DNA of 64,000 nucleotides, taken from NCBI RefSeq assembly GCF_002563895.1, contig NZ_PDJB01000001.1, positions 107,501 to 171,500 on the forward strand, read 5' to 3'. Made by a program: the position numbers and the translations under genes. This DNA comes from Pseudomonas lurida (GTDB lineage Bacteria; Pseudomonadota; Gammaproteobacteria; Pseudomonadales; Pseudomonadaceae). Below, one piece after another: positions 43,333-53,102 of this stretch; positions within the stretch are counted from its first letter, which is position 1; each line of letters starts with the position of its first letter. The notes under the pieces were generated by a model that saw only the letters and a list, made by a program, of their open reading frames with translations, ran no database searches and had not been told where the DNA came from.

Positions 43333-45213
43333 ATGAATCTCAAGTTCAGTCATAAAATTCTGTTGGCCGCGTCAGGCGTCGTGGTTCTAGCCTTCGCGTT
43401 ATTCACGCTTTACAACGACTACCTGCAGCGCAGCACCATCAAGCAAAACCTGGACTCCTCCATCCAGCAATCCGGTGAGCTCACCGCCAGCAGTGTGCAG
43501 AACTGGCTCAGTGGCCGTATTCTGGTCCTCGAAAGCCTGGCGCAAAACGTTGCCCATCAGGGCAGTGGTGCAGACCTTCCTGGACTGGTCGATCAACCCG
43601 CGTTTACCGCGAATTTCCAGTTCACCTATGTCGGCCAGACCAACGGCGTGTTCACGCAGCGCCCGGACGCGAAGATGCCCGATGGCTACGACCCGCGTCA
43701 GCGCCCCTGGTACAAGCAAGCCGTAGCCGCGGACAAAACCATGCTTACCCCGCCTTACATGGCTGCGGTGGGTGGGCAGATCGTGACCATCGCCCTGCCG
43801 GTGAAAAAGAACGGCGAACTGCTGGGCGTAGTCGGCGGCGACCTGAGCCTGCAAACCCTGGTGAAGATCATCAACTCGGTGGACTTTGGCGGCATCGGCC
43901 ATGCGTTCCTGGTCAGCGGCGACGGGCAGGTCATCGTCAGCCCCGACCAGGACCAAGTGATGAAAAACCTGAAGGACATCTACCCGGGCACCAGCGTGCG
44001 CATCGAGAAGGTCAGCCAGGATGTGGTCCTCAACGGCCAGGATCGCATCTTGTCTTTCACCCCGATCAGCGGCTTGCCAGGGGCGGATTGGTACATCGGC
44101 CTGTCGATCGACAAAGACAAGGCCTACGCACCACTGGGTGAATTCCGTACCTCAGCGTTGATTGCCATGGTGATCGCCGTGGTGGCGATTGCGGTGCTCT
44201 TGAGTCTGTTGATCCAAGTATTGCTGCGACCCCTGACCACCATGGGCGCTGCCATGCAGGACATTGCCCAAGGCGAGGGCGACCTGACCCGCCGCCTGGA
44301 CGTCACCAGCAAGGACGAATTCGGCGAGGTCGGCAGTGCGTTCAACCAATTCGTTGAGCGCATCCACGCCTCCATTTCCGAAGTGTCCTCGGCAACACGC
44401 CAAGTGCATGATTTGTCCCAGCGCGTGATGGCCTCGTCCAACGCCTCGATCATCGGCTCTGACGAGCAGAGTGCCCGCACTAACAGCGTGGCCGCCGCGA
44501 TCAACGAACTGGGTGCCGCCACTCAGGAAATCGCGCGTAATGCTGCCGATGCTTCGCAGCACGCCAGTGGTGCCAGCGAGCAGGCTGACGATGGGCGCAA
44601 GGTGGTGGAGCAAACGATCCTGGCGATGTCGGAACTGTCGCAAAAGATCAGCCTGTCCTGCACCCAGATCGAGACCCTGAACGCCAGCACCGACAATATC
44701 GGCCACATCCTTGATGTGATCAAAGGTATCTCCCAGCAAACCAACCTGCTCGCGCTCAACGCCGCAATCGAAGCCGCGCGTGCCGGGGAAGCCGGCCGTG
44801 GGTTTGCCGTGGTCGCTGATGAAGTGCGTAACCTGGCCCACCGCACGCAAGAGTCGGCTGAGGAGATCCACAAGATGATCACTTCGCTGCAAGTGGGTTC
44901 GCGTGAAGCGGTGACCACCATGAACGCCAGCCAGACGTCCAGCGAAGAGAGCGTCGAGGTGGCCAACCAGGCGGGTGAGCGATTGATCAGCGTGACGCAG
45001 CGTATTGTCGAGATCGATGGCATGAACCAATCGGTCGCGGCCGCCACCGAAGAGCAGACTGCCGTGGTGGAAACACTCAATGTCGACATCAACCAGATCA
45101 ACCTGCTGAACCAGCAAGGCGTGGCCAACCTCAACGAAACGTTGAAGGACTGCGATGCGCTGTCCCAACAGGCCAGCCGTTTGAAACAACTGGTCGACAG
45201 TTTCAAGATCTGA
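43333..45213 (+). CDS. Methyl-accepting chemotaxis protein, dCache amino-acid type
   Basis: 626 residues from ATG 43333 ([18 protein letters not shown]), matching the usual start of PctA-like receptors; the upstream ATG 43279 adds an atypical leader. First TM about 8-27, dCache sensor to about 275, second TM, HAMP, then a signalling domain with the conserved [24 protein letters not shown] tip (here [11 protein letters not shown]). The sensor has Y119, R124, W126, Y127, Y142 and D170, the spacing of the amino-acid-binding motif known from PctA. Amino-acid taxis is therefore predicted. Single gene; an inverted repeat follows. Confidence 0.9.
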   Translation: MNLKFSHKILLAASGVVVLAFALFTLYNDYLQRSTIKQNLDSSIQQSGELTASSVQNWLSGRILVLESLAQNVAHQGSGADLPGLVDQPAFTANFQFTYVGQTNGVFTQRPDAKMPDGYDPRQRPWYKQAVAADKTMLTPPYMAAVGGQIVTIALPVKKNGELLGVVGGDLSLQTLVKIINSVDFGGIGHAFLVSGDGQVIVSPDQDQVMKNLKDIYPGTSVRIEKVSQDVVLNGQDRILSFTPISGLPGADWYIGLSIDKDKAYAPLGEFRTSALIAMVIAVVAIAVLLSLLIQVLLRPLTTMGAAMQDIAQGEGDLTRRLDVTSKDEFGEVGSAFNQFVERIHASISEVSSATRQVHDLSQRVMASSNASIIGSDEQSARTNSVAAAINELGAATQEIARNAADASQHASGASEQADDGRKVVEQTILAMSELSQKISLSCTQIETLNASTDNIGHILDVIKGISQQTNLLALNAAIEAARAGEAGRGFAVVADEVRNLAHRTQESAEEIHKMITSLQVGSREAVTTMNASQTSSEESVEVANQAGERLISVTQRIVEIDGMNQSVAAATEEQTAVVETLNVDINQINLLNQQGVANLNETLKDCDALSQQASRLKQLVDSFKI

Positions 45214-45223
45214 AGCTGAATGA

Positions 45224-45248
45224 ATAGGAGCGAGCCCCTCGCTCCTAT
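45224..45248. terminator. Bidirectional terminator between MCP and pvfD
   Basis: Perfect 11-bp inverted repeat ATAGGAGCGAG-CCC-CTCGCTCCTAT between convergent genes. There is no long T run. Confidence 0.55.
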
Positions 45249-45706
45249 CGTTCAAGCATCTGGCGCACATTCGCCAGTGCGCTGTCGGCGAATGTTTGCA
45301 CGAATTCTTCAAACGCTGCCGGGGCCATTTCAGCGGCCTCGCCGATCAGCGTCCAGGTTGCCTTGGCACCGCCTGATCCAAATGCTTCCACGCGCATTGC
45401 CGCCCACAATCGAGCCACGCCCAATGTGTTGTAGATCGTGGTCCATGTCATGCACATCGCATGGTCGTCGTGGCTATTGAGTTGCTCCACGACCCGATGA
45501 CCATCGTGAAAAAACTTGGTGCGCAAGGCGCCCACGCCCTCACCCATCATTTCGACGTGTGACAGGGCCGGAATAAAGGCGTCAAAGCCTGCAAAGCGAC
45601 CCACCAGACCCCACAGACGAGCGGCGTCGCAGTTGACGGTGACACAGGCCACTATGGGTGTGCCGGTTGGGTTGCGAATCAATGTATCGGGTTGCAGCGA
45701 TGTCAT
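45245..45706 (-). CDS. pvfD: PvfD/MgoD, SRPBCC (polyketide cyclase-like) protein
   Basis: 153 residues from ATG 45706 (MTSLQPDTLIRNPTG); longer frames read back into pvfC. It has a START/SRPBCC fold pattern: VTVNCDAARLWGLVGRF near the N-terminus, then alternating strands and a long C-terminal helix (EEFVQTFADSALANVRQML). It is the last gene of the four-gene pvfABCD (mgoBCAD) operon, in which it assists production of pyrazine N-oxide signals. It lies 19 bp after pvfC. Confidence 0.85.
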   Translation of the reverse strand: MTSLQPDTLIRNPTGTPIVACVTVNCDAARLWGLVGRFAGFDAFIPALSHVEMMGEGVGALRTKFFHDGHRVVEQLNSHDDHAMCMTWTTIYNTLGVARLWAAMRVEAFGSGGAKATWTLIGEAAEMAPAAFEEFVQTFADSALANVRQMLER

Positions 45707-45725
45707 GAAATTGTCCTGAAGCCGT

Positions 45726-48700
45726 TCAAAGAAAGCGGATAGCCTTGAGGTAGTCGCAGCCCCGTTGCAGCAGCGACGGGCTCTTCTCGGGGTAGTCAGC
45801 GCCCATTTCCTCAACCCCCCGGCGTGCGTTGTCGCAGTGGATCATTGAGGTATTGCCAATGTCCTCGCCCAGCCCCTCCAGGTAAAAACCCAATACGCCA
45901 AACAGCGCGTTTTCGTGGCCTACCGTTCGCAGTGCTCGTTGCCAGCGCGCGACACTGACCCGCTCGAAGGCGTAGCCCGCCTGGCTGTACGCATCGAGAT
46001 AGTGGTCCCAGCTCAAAGGCCTTGGGTTATGCAGGTTGAACACAGGTCGCTGCGCGTCAAAGCGGCCGCAGTGGAACGCCACAAACCCAGCAAAGAAGTC
46101 CACAGGCATCAGGTCGAAGTTGATCTCCAAGCGCGGCACCAGGCCCAGTTGCAGTGAGCCCTTGAGCATCAGCATCAAGCGGTTCTTCTGCGGTTGGCAA
46201 ACACCGGTCCGACTGTTGAAGCTGATGTTGCCCGGGCGGTGAATGTTCACCCAGGAGCCTCGTGCCACCGCGTGCCCCAGCCAGCGTTCGGCGACCCACT
46301 TGGACACGTTGTAGCCATTCTTGATGTAGATCGGCAGGGCGCTTGTCGCAGGCACTTCGAGCACATGGCCCTCGGCGTCGATGCTGCTGCATGCCGACAG
46401 CGTCGAGATGAAGTTGAGTACTTTTTTGCAGTGCGTTTCACACAGGCGCAGGCATTCGAGCACAGGGTCGACGTTGTCCTTGGCCAACGAGGCGTAGTCC
46501 ATCACGTGATTGACCCGTGCCGCGTTGTGCACCAGCACACCGTAGTTCCGGGCAAGATCCTCATAGGTGTCACCTGCCAGGCCCAGGTTTGGCTGGCTGA
46601 TATCCGCGGCATAAACCTGCACCCGGCTCATGTCCAGGTGCTCAAGACGGTGCTCGCTCAATGCCTGGGTGAATCGCGCAGTGGCGGGCTGGCCCGGCAG
46701 TTCACGCACCAGGCATGCCACCTGCGTTGCGCCATTGGCCAACAGTGCCTCGACGATATGCACGCCGATAAAGCTGTTGGCGCCGGTCACTATCACGTTG
46801 TTGCGGTCTCCTACACGGTCCAAGGGGAGTACCTGCACAACCTCTTGCCGTTGTGCATCCCGAACCGCCTCGCCGGAGGGGGCAGCAGGCAGCGCACCCT
46901 TCTCCATCAGCAACGCGAGGGTACGAACCGTAGGTGTTGCGAAGAAGTGGTTCAAGGGCACGCTGCGGCCAAACTGCTCGCGAATGCGCAGCAGCAAAGT
47001 CGACAGCAACAGGGAGTGCCCACCGAGGTTGAAGAAGCTGTCATCAATCGACAGTCCTCCCACAGGCAACTGCAGCAACTCACGCCATAACGCCACCAGT
47101 TGCATGTGGAGGGATGTTTGCGCTGCCTGCCCGGCGCTAGCCGATGTCGGTTGGGTCGATAACGCCAGCAAGGCCTGGCGGTCCACCTTGCCGTTACTGG
47201 AGCAAGGCAAGCGAGGTCGCTCGTCCCACACGTCAGGCTGCAGGTAATCCGGCAACCACTGCCGTGCATGCTGCTTCAAATCGTTAAGCGTGGCGCCTGG
47301 TTCCGGTTGGGCGACGACACCACGAATCCTGCGTGCGGCATCAATCACCACCGCCACCTGGCGATACAGTCGGCTGTTGCGCAGGCACTGTTCGATCTCC
47401 AGGGGTTCGACCCTGATTCCACGGATCTTCACCTGTGCGTCCCGCCTGGCGCCCAACTCGATACCGTTGGCAGTCCACTTTGCGAGGTCGCCACTGCGAT
47501 AGGCCCGCAAGGTCTGGCCATCCGGCAGGGACAGCGCCACGAAGGGGGTGTCGGGCGACTGCGCTGCATTCAAATACCCCAGGCATACGCCCGGACCGAC
47601 GATGTACAGTTCGCCCATCACCTCGTCATCCACCGGTTGCAGGTTGTCGTCGAGGATCAGCACCTGGCTGTTGGCGATGGGGCGGCCCAGGTTGCGATTG
47701 CCATCCCCGGCTTGCAGGGTTCGATGGGTGACCAGCACCGTAGCTTCGGTCGGGCCGTAGAGATTGTGCAGATGGCATTCGCCTGCCAGACGTTCGATCA
47801 CATAGGGCTCGCAGGCATCGCCTCCGGTGAGCAGGTGCGTCAAGCCCAGTGGTTGATCCAGCGGCAGGATGCTGAGCAGCGCCGGTGGCAGGAACGCATG
47901 GCTGATGCGCTGTTGGCGGATCAACTCGACCAGTTGCTGTGGGTCGCGACGTTGCGCCTCGCTGGGAATAACCAGCTCTGCGCCGGCGATCAGGCTGGGG
48001 AAAATATCCATCAGCGATGCATCGAAATTCACCGAGGCAAACTGCAGCACACGACTGTGTTCGCCCAGGGCCATTTGGCGGCCAAACCAGGTGCTGAAGT
48101 GGGCGAGGTTGGCCTGACTCAGCAGCACCCCCTTGGGCTGTCCCGTGGTGCCCGAGGTGAAGAGCACCATGCACGGTGCTTCAAGGTCTGCGGGCGGGCG
48201 CCGTGAAGGCCTGGCAGTGGCGGGCGGGCCGAGGGTGCACACATCCAATGAAACGAAGCGCTCACGCAATGGATGGCAACCGTTATCCAGTAGAACGCGG
48301 GCGCCTGCACTCTCCAGCATGGCCTGCTGGCGCTGTGGTGGGTGTTCCGGACCCAGTGGCAGGTACACTGCGCCGCAGCCGAGCACCGCGAGAATGCTGG
48401 CGTACAGCGCGACGGATTTTTCCAGGCAGACACCGACCACGGGTGGAGCCTCACTACCCTCCAGCAGCGGTTCCAGTTGCTCTTGGATGGCGAGGGCCCG
48501 AGCCTGAAGTTGCCGGTAAGTCGTCACGTTGCCCGCACTGTTCAACGCAGGCCGCTCGGCGAAGGTCAGAAGGCTGGCCTGCACGCGCTCGATCACCGGC
48601 ACCTGGGCGGCCTGCAACAGGGCAGGGTCCGCCGTGCGATTGAATCGGTGCACAAACGCCAGCGCCTCCAGCACCTGCATGCCTTGCTCGGGCCACGCAG

Positions 48701-49097
48701 TGGCGCAGGCTTCTGTGGGCAAATACGCAGGGTCGCGTGCAACGCGGCTGACGTGCAAGGCAAACCAGTCGGCCAACACACGTGTCGCTTGCAGGCGCAA
48801 TCGCTGGCCGTTCCCGCAGGGCACTTCAGGTAGGTCGAGCGCGGCAAGCAAGCGTCCGTTGCGGTCATACCCACGCAGCTGCACGGCGGGCAGTCCATGT
48901 GCGCCTAGAGGGCCGATGCCCAGGCGCAGGCTGATACGCGCGGTGCCGGCCAAGCGCGTCGGTACTGACAGGCTGCCGTCATCGACTACCAGGTCGGCGG
49001 CCTCATCCCCCAACCGATGCCCACACTGTTCAAGCACGTGCTTCAGGCTGTCCAGGGCGTGGCTGACACCGACCCAGCACATGGTCAGGCATCTCAT
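45726..49097 (-). CDS. pvfC: PvfC/MgoA non-ribosomal peptide synthetase (A-T-R)
   Basis: 1123 residues. After a ~170-residue N-terminal region comes an adenylation domain (VLFTSGTTGQPKGVLLSQ about 310; GELYIVGPGVCLGYLN). A carrier domain follows (FNLGGHSLLLSTLLLRI, Ser as phosphopantetheine site, about 700), and then a C-terminal thioester reductase (NVIVTGANSFIGVHIVEALL, SDR-like NAD(P)H site). In the pvf/mgo systems this enzyme activates a branched amino acid such as valine or leucine and releases it reductively on the way to valdiazen/leudiazen-type pyrazine N-oxides. It overlaps pvfB by ATGA. Confidence 0.92.
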   Translation of the reverse strand: MRCLTMCWVGVSHALDSLKHVLEQCGHRLGDEAADLVVDDGSLSVPTRLAGTARISLRLGIGPLGAHGLPAVQLRGYDRNGRLLAALDLPEVPCGNGQRLRLQATRVLADWFALHVSRVARDPAYLPTEACATAWPEQGMQVLEALAFVHRFNRTADPALLQAAQVPVIERVQASLLTFAERPALNSAGNVTTYRQLQARALAIQEQLEPLLEGSEAPPVVGVCLEKSVALYASILAVLGCGAVYLPLGPEHPPQRQQAMLESAGARVLLDNGCHPLRERFVSLDVCTLGPPATARPSRRPPADLEAPCMVLFTSGTTGQPKGVLLSQANLAHFSTWFGRQMALGEHSRVLQFASVNFDASLMDIFPSLIAGAELVIPSEAQRRDPQQLVELIRQQRISHAFLPPALLSILPLDQPLGLTHLLTGGDACEPYVIERLAGECHLHNLYGPTEATVLVTHRTLQAGDGNRNLGRPIANSQVLILDDNLQPVDDEVMGELYIVGPGVCLGYLNAAQSPDTPFVALSLPDGQTLRAYRSGDLAKWTANGIELGARRDAQVKIRGIRVEPLEIEQCLRNSRLYRQVAVVIDAARRIRGVVAQPEPGATLNDLKQHARQWLPDYLQPDVWDERPRLPCSSNGKVDRQALLALSTQPTSASAGQAAQTSLHMQLVALWRELLQLPVGGLSIDDSFFNLGGHSLLLSTLLLRIREQFGRSVPLNHFFATPTVRTLALLMEKGALPAAPSGEAVRDAQRQEVVQVLPLDRVGDRNNVIVTGANSFIGVHIVEALLANGATQVACLVRELPGQPATARFTQALSEHRLEHLDMSRVQVYAADISQPNLGLAGDTYEDLARNYGVLVHNAARVNHVMDYASLAKDNVDPVLECLRLCETHCKKVLNFISTLSACSSIDAEGHVLEVPATSALPIYIKNGYNVSKWVAERWLGHAVARGSWVNIHRPGNISFNSRTGVCQPQKNRLMLMLKGSLQLGLVPRLEINFDLMPVDFFAGFVAFHCGRFDAQRPVFNLHNPRPLSWDHYLDAYSQAGYAFERVSVARWQRALRTVGHENALFGVLGFYLEGLGEDIGNTSMIHCDNARRGVEEMGADYPEKSPSLLQRGCDYLKAIRFL

Positions 49098-50041
49098 GCT
49101 GCGCTCCCTGCCGGGGGCAAATAGTCGTCCAATGCCTGCGCCACGCTGGGTGTCTGCAGCAACCCGCTGTGGTGCAGAAAACGTGTGATGTTGCCTATCA
49201 GCGGGTGTTGGCGGGTGATGGGGAAATCCAGCGCGTTGATTTCTTCCCGCAGTGCATGGCGGATGATGGGGCTGACGTCCAGGTGTTCGATCAGTTGCAG
49301 GTCGAAGGATGTCTGCAGGTCGTTGGTCAGGTACTGGGCCAGGAATGTCGGCAGGACGAGGGCAATGCTGTCCCGATCCTGCGGGCTCGCCACCTGCCAG
49401 TAGAGGCGTACCAGGCGTGTCCAGAATTGTGCATGGCGCCCTTCATCCGACAGGTGATCGGCCATCATGCCGCGGACCGACGACTTGACGCTGTCGTCCT
49501 TGGCGAAGGCGGCCACATCATGGGTCACGGTGTTCTCGGCGATGGCCACGCCAATCAATTCAATGGCGTCGTGCAGGTGGGCCGGAGCCTGCGCCTGTGC
49601 CGCTGGCAGGGCACGGCCGAGTTCGATTTGCGTGGGCAGTTCGAGTGGCTGTATGCCGGTCATTTCGACGGTTTGCTGCAGGAAGTCCAGCGCGACCAGG
49701 GCATGGTAGTCCTCGTCCACCACGATGGTCATTGCGTCGTAGCGACAGGCGAGGGGGAAGGGCACGGCAAAGCGATTCTTGGCAATGCTGCGGGCGGTCT
49801 TGTCGACGATCTCGGTCTCGAAAATCACCACGTCGTTGATGAATTTGTAGAAGCTTTGCACCAGTACAAAGTCGCGCCATTGCGAGCAGTGTTCGAGAAA
49901 CGTCGCGCACGCCACGAGTGGCTGGCGACACAGTGGGTAGATCAGGTTGTCGTCGTTCTCCAGCACGCGGCGAGGGCGTGTGCGGATGGTTGCACGGTGT
50001 TCCCAATCCTCGGCAATGGGGCGGTAGTCAGAGGCATTCAT
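49094..50041 (-). CDS. pvfB: PvfB/MgoC, AurF-like diiron N-oxygenase
   Basis: 315 residues of the AurF/CmlI ferritin-like diiron family. Iron-ligand motifs visible are DEDYHALVALDFL, ELIGVAIAENTVTHDV and DHLSDEGRHAQFWTRL. These enzymes oxidise amines on nitrogen; here it is expected to work on the carrier-bound amino acid or its product. It overlaps both neighbours by 4 bp, so translation is coupled. Confidence 0.9.
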   Translation of the reverse strand: MNASDYRPIAEDWEHRATIRTRPRRVLENDDNLIYPLCRQPLVACATFLEHCSQWRDFVLVQSFYKFINDVVIFETEIVDKTARSIAKNRFAVPFPLACRYDAMTIVVDEDYHALVALDFLQQTVEMTGIQPLELPTQIELGRALPAAQAQAPAHLHDAIELIGVAIAENTVTHDVAAFAKDDSVKSSVRGMMADHLSDEGRHAQFWTRLVRLYWQVASPQDRDSIALVLPTFLAQYLTNDLQTSFDLQLIEHLDVSPIIRHALREEINALDFPITRQHPLIGNITRFLHHSGLLQTPSVAQALDDYLPPAGSAA

Positions 50042-50796
50042 GGGCGCACCCTTTGCAACGAGGTCCGCACGGTGTCCCAGAAGCTGATGCGGTTTTCCAG
50101 GGCGTCGAGTGCGGCGCGCTCGGCTTGTTCCCTGCGGTTTGCATCGTTGCCGATCAGGCGTTGGAGCAACTGTTGCGCCCCTGGCTCATGGCCCTGGGTG
50201 TCCAACTCGATGTGACGCTTCAGGTAATGACCCAGGATGGGAGCCTGTCGGTTGATGAGCCCGCTGCCCTGCAACAGGCGTTCGAACATCGCCGGGATGA
50301 CACTCTCACGGCCGTGCAGGAAGGTCGCGGCGACACAGTGAGTAGGCGCGTTGAAGGCGATGCGCAAGGTGCTCTCGACGAAGCGGGCCACGCCATGCGG
50401 TACATCGACCTGTTGCAAGGCCGCCTGGGCGTCGAAGCCTTGGCGTTGCAGCGAGATAAAGGTATCGATGGCGGCGGTGCTGGCACCCACCTCGAGCATC
50501 GCTTCCCGATACAGCTCAAAGTGGCTGCAGTAGCCGTGCTCCGGATGCTCGTCCGACTCCTCGCCCAGTACGATCTCGTTGATCAGGCGGGCGGCGTGTG
50601 GGTCGGTCGGGGGGAGCCAAGGCAGGCGCGCGCAGGTCAGGTCCTGTTGCAGGCGTTTGGTGAGGGTCATGAAATCCCATACTGCAAACACATGGCTTTC
50701 CATGAAACGTTGTAAGTTGCCGAGTGATGTTATTTCTTCAAATAACAAATGGCTGCAGAGTTGCTGTTTTTTTTGTTCAAGCAAAGTTGGGTACAT
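50038..50796 (-). CDS. pvfA: PvfA/MgoB, DUF3050 haem-oxygenase-like diiron protein
   Basis: 252 residues matching the DUF3050 pattern: LQRFMESHVFAVWDFMTLTKRLQ, PW, RLINEIVLGEESDEHPEHGYCSHFELY, and later FLHGRESVIPAMFE. Conserved H and E residues (E32, H40 region, EESDEH, H/E near the C-terminal half) fit a haem-oxygenase-like dimetal oxidase. It is the first gene of the pvf/mgo operon. A long, gene-free leader lies upstream. Confidence 0.9.
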   Translation of the reverse strand: MYPTLLEQKKQQLCSHLLFEEITSLGNLQRFMESHVFAVWDFMTLTKRLQQDLTCARLPWLPPTDPHAARLINEIVLGEESDEHPEHGYCSHFELYREAMLEVGASTAAIDTFISLQRQGFDAQAALQQVDVPHGVARFVESTLRIAFNAPTHCVAATFLHGRESVIPAMFERLLQGSGLINRQAPILGHYLKRHIELDTQGHEPGAQQLLQRLIGNDANRREQAERAALDALENRISFWDTVRTSLQRVRP

Positions 50797-51166
50797 GGTT
50801 GATGCCTATAAGTTGTCGCGACTGCTCGTGAAGCAGTGATGGCTTTTGCAGCCGGAAGTAGACAGGTGGAGTTCAACCGGGCCACGCGCAAGGCACGCCA
50901 AAAGCGTGGGCTGGCACGGTCAGTTGAAAGGCTTGATGATCAGCGGGAGATAATAATCGGGTTAAACGTTTGGATGAGCTTATAAGTGTATGAGATGTTT
51001 TTTCGAGAAGTTACGTGGGGTGAGTAACTTATTCTTTGAAGGTGGGAAGTTTCCCGAACAGCAGTGGGTTTATCTAATCAGGCTTTAACATCGGGGTCTA
51101 TGACGCGGAGCGCTCCCTGATCAGTGGAGGCTCCGCAACGTAGGGGGCAGCGTTGCGGTGGGAAAT
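50797..51166. other. Intergenic region upstream of pvfA
   Basis: 370 bp without a gene. It must contain the pvf promoter, but no element is clear enough to place. A G-rich AT-alternating stretch lies near 50935-51020. Confidence 0.4.
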
Positions 51167-51865
51167 CTATTTGCCGGTCGTTTCAAGGCCACTGAGATAG
51201 TGGGCGATCACTTCCATGCCCCGGGTCAGGTGATTGCGCAGTGTCAGGACGCTCTCTTCGATCTTCTTTTGCGCCACCAGGTTCAGCAGTTCCCGGTGAT
51301 CTTCCTGGGAGGTTTCGCCCAGGCCCATCGCTTCAAGGTTGAAACGCAAAAAGCGCTCTTCTTCATTCAAGCCATGTTCGACCAGCTTGAGTAGCCGTTG
51401 GTTAGGCGCCTTGCCGTACAGGACCATGTGAAACAGTCGATTGAGGCGGCCGATCTCGGTGTAGTCTTTCTCCCGTTCCAGGGCATTGATATAGGCTTGC
51501 GCCTCGGCAATATCGTCTGCAGTCAGCAGCGGGGCCGACAAGCGCAGGGCTTCAGACTCCAGCAGCATGCGCAGGGCATAGGTCTCCGCCGAGTTGTCTT
51601 CGATCAGCGGCGCCACCACCGCGCCCTTGTGCGTCACCACATGCAGCAACGACTGTGCTTCGAGCTGGCGCAAGGCCTCGCGTACCGGCATGCGGCTGAC
51701 ACCGAACAGGCTGGCCAGTTCTTGCTGGCGCATGGCGGTACCGCACGGCAATCGACCATCGAGAATGGCATTGCGCAAGGTTTCTTCAATTACGGAGCGA
51801 GCAAGATGGGCGGGAATAGGACCGCTGATCTTGATGCTGTTCAAAGGGTTCGGCTTCTGCGTCAC
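51167..51865 (-). CDS. GntR/FadR-family regulator (FCD domain)
   Basis: 232 residues from GTG 51865, which has AAGGAGGA about 10 bp upstream; the ATG at 51943 would start inside the promoter region. N-terminal winged helix (about 30-80; LRNAILDGRLPCGTAMRQQELASLFGVSRMPVREALRQLEAQSLL) and a C-terminal FCD ligand/metal domain (SEALRLSAPLLTADD, LNRLFHMVLYGKAPNQRL, DHRELLNLVAQKK). It is divergent from the dioxygenase/ABC operon, which it probably controls through the palindrome at 51901-51912. Confidence 0.88.
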   Translation of the reverse strand: MTQKPNPLNSIKISGPIPAHLARSVIEETLRNAILDGRLPCGTAMRQQELASLFGVSRMPVREALRQLEAQSLLHVVTHKGAVVAPLIEDNSAETYALRMLLESEALRLSAPLLTADDIAEAQAYINALEREKDYTEIGRLNRLFHMVLYGKAPNQRLLKLVEHGLNEEERFLRFNLEAMGLGETSQEDHRELLNLVAQKKIEESVLTLRNHLTRGMEVIAHYLSGLETTGK

Positions 51866-51900
51866 GGTTACGCTATCCTCCTTGTTACAATGGTTGGATA

Positions 51901-51912
51901 ATTGGATCCAAT
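51901..51912. promoter_or_regulatory. Putative FCD-regulator operator
   Basis: Perfect 12-bp palindrome ATTGGATCCAAT, of the TTGGATCCAA type bound by many FCD-type GntR regulators, 35 bp before the regulator gene. Confidence 0.6.
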
Positions 51913-52195
51913 GCACACTAGAGGCTGCCTGGCGGCTTGTCAAACGGCAAGGTTTTCGGCTTGTAAGCGGCTAAACACGCGGCTCTTGGCGCCCACATTG
52001 CGTTTCTGCGATGTCTTACAGCCTGGTGTCATGTTGCTATGAACTTAACGTTTCGCTTCGCCGATTTATCCCATGGCGCAGACCGGTGCCGAGTTTTCAC
52101 CGCAACGTTCCCATCTATAGATATTCATTAACGGTATTTAAACCGCCGCTCTTATATCTATAAAGTCACTCTCCTGTCTGACCGGGAGTGAACTC
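51913..52195. other. Divergent promoter region of the TauD-like operon
   Basis: No gene. It contains a spaced inverted repeat TATAGATAT (52116-52124) / ATATCTATA (52154-52162) close to the dioxygenase start, a possible second regulator site. Confidence 0.4.
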
Positions 52196-53089
52196 ATGTC
52201 CGCCGCCTCTACTGTTCCAACAGCGATCCCTACCGCCCAAACCTTCGAGATTCGCCCATTTCCCGGCAGCGTCGGTGCCGAGATCGTCGGCCTCGATTTG
52301 ACCCGTCCGGTCAACGACGAAGATTTCGTGCGCATTCATCGCGCGCACCTGGACCATCATGTCGTGGTTTTCCGTGATCAACGTATCACTCCCGAGCAAC
52401 AAATCGACTTCAGCCGTCGATTCGGCGTGCTGCAGATCCATGTGCTCAAACAGTTCCTGCTGGCCAACCATCCGGAAATCCTGATCGTCTCGAACATCAT
52501 CGAAAACGGCCAATCCATCGGCTTGGGTGACGCGGGCAAATTCTGGCATTCGGACCTCTCCTATAAAGAACTGCCGAGCCTGGGCTCGATGCTGCACGCC
52601 CAGGAGTTGCCCTCTGAAGGCGGCGACACCCTGTTCGCCGACATGCACAAAGCCTGGGACCAATTGCCCGAGCACCTGCGCAAAGCCGTCGAAGGCCGCA
52701 GTGCTGCCCACTCCTACACCGCGCGCTACAGCGAAACCAAATTCGAAGGCAACTGGCGCCCCACGTTGACGCCCGAGCAGCTTGCCCAGGTCGCGGAAGT
52801 CGTGCACCCCATTGTGCGCACCCACCCGGAAAACGGCCGCAAAGCGCTGTTCGTCAGTGAAGGTTTCACCACCCGCATCGTTGGTCTGCCGGAAGACGAA
52901 AGCCGGGACCTGCTCGCCCAACTCTACGCACACAGTGTGTTGCCGCAGAACATCTACCGCCACCAGTGGCAGCCCCATGACCTGGTGTTCTGGGACAACC
53001 GTTCGCTGATCCACCTGGCTGCTGGCTGCCCTAGTCATCTGCGCCGCAAGCTGTTTCGTACCACCATCCAGGGCGACGCGCCTTTCTGA
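52196..53089 (+). CDS. TauD/TfdA-family Fe(II)/2-oxoglutarate dioxygenase
   Basis: 297 residues. The iron ligands are visible as WHSDLSY (H-x-D, about 118-120) and the distal histidine in RSLIHLA (about 279), with the 2-oxoglutarate arginine in CPSHLRRKLFRT. The family oxidises sulfonates such as taurine or related carboxylates, releasing a usable fragment. It is directly upstream of a sulfonate-type importer, so imported substrate is probably its target. The substrate itself cannot be read from sequence. Confidence 0.9.
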   Translation: MSAASTVPTAIPTAQTFEIRPFPGSVGAEIVGLDLTRPVNDEDFVRIHRAHLDHHVVVFRDQRITPEQQIDFSRRFGVLQIHVLKQFLLANHPEILIVSNIIENGQSIGLGDAGKFWHSDLSYKELPSLGSMLHAQELPSEGGDTLFADMHKAWDQLPEHLRKAVEGRSAAHSYTARYSETKFEGNWRPTLTPEQLAQVAEVVHPIVRTHPENGRKALFVSEGFTTRIVGLPEDESRDLLAQLYAHSVLPQNIYRHQWQPHDLVFWDNRSLIHLAAGCPSHLRRKLFRTTIQGDAPF

Positions 53090-53102
53090 TCGGAGCATGA
53101 CC

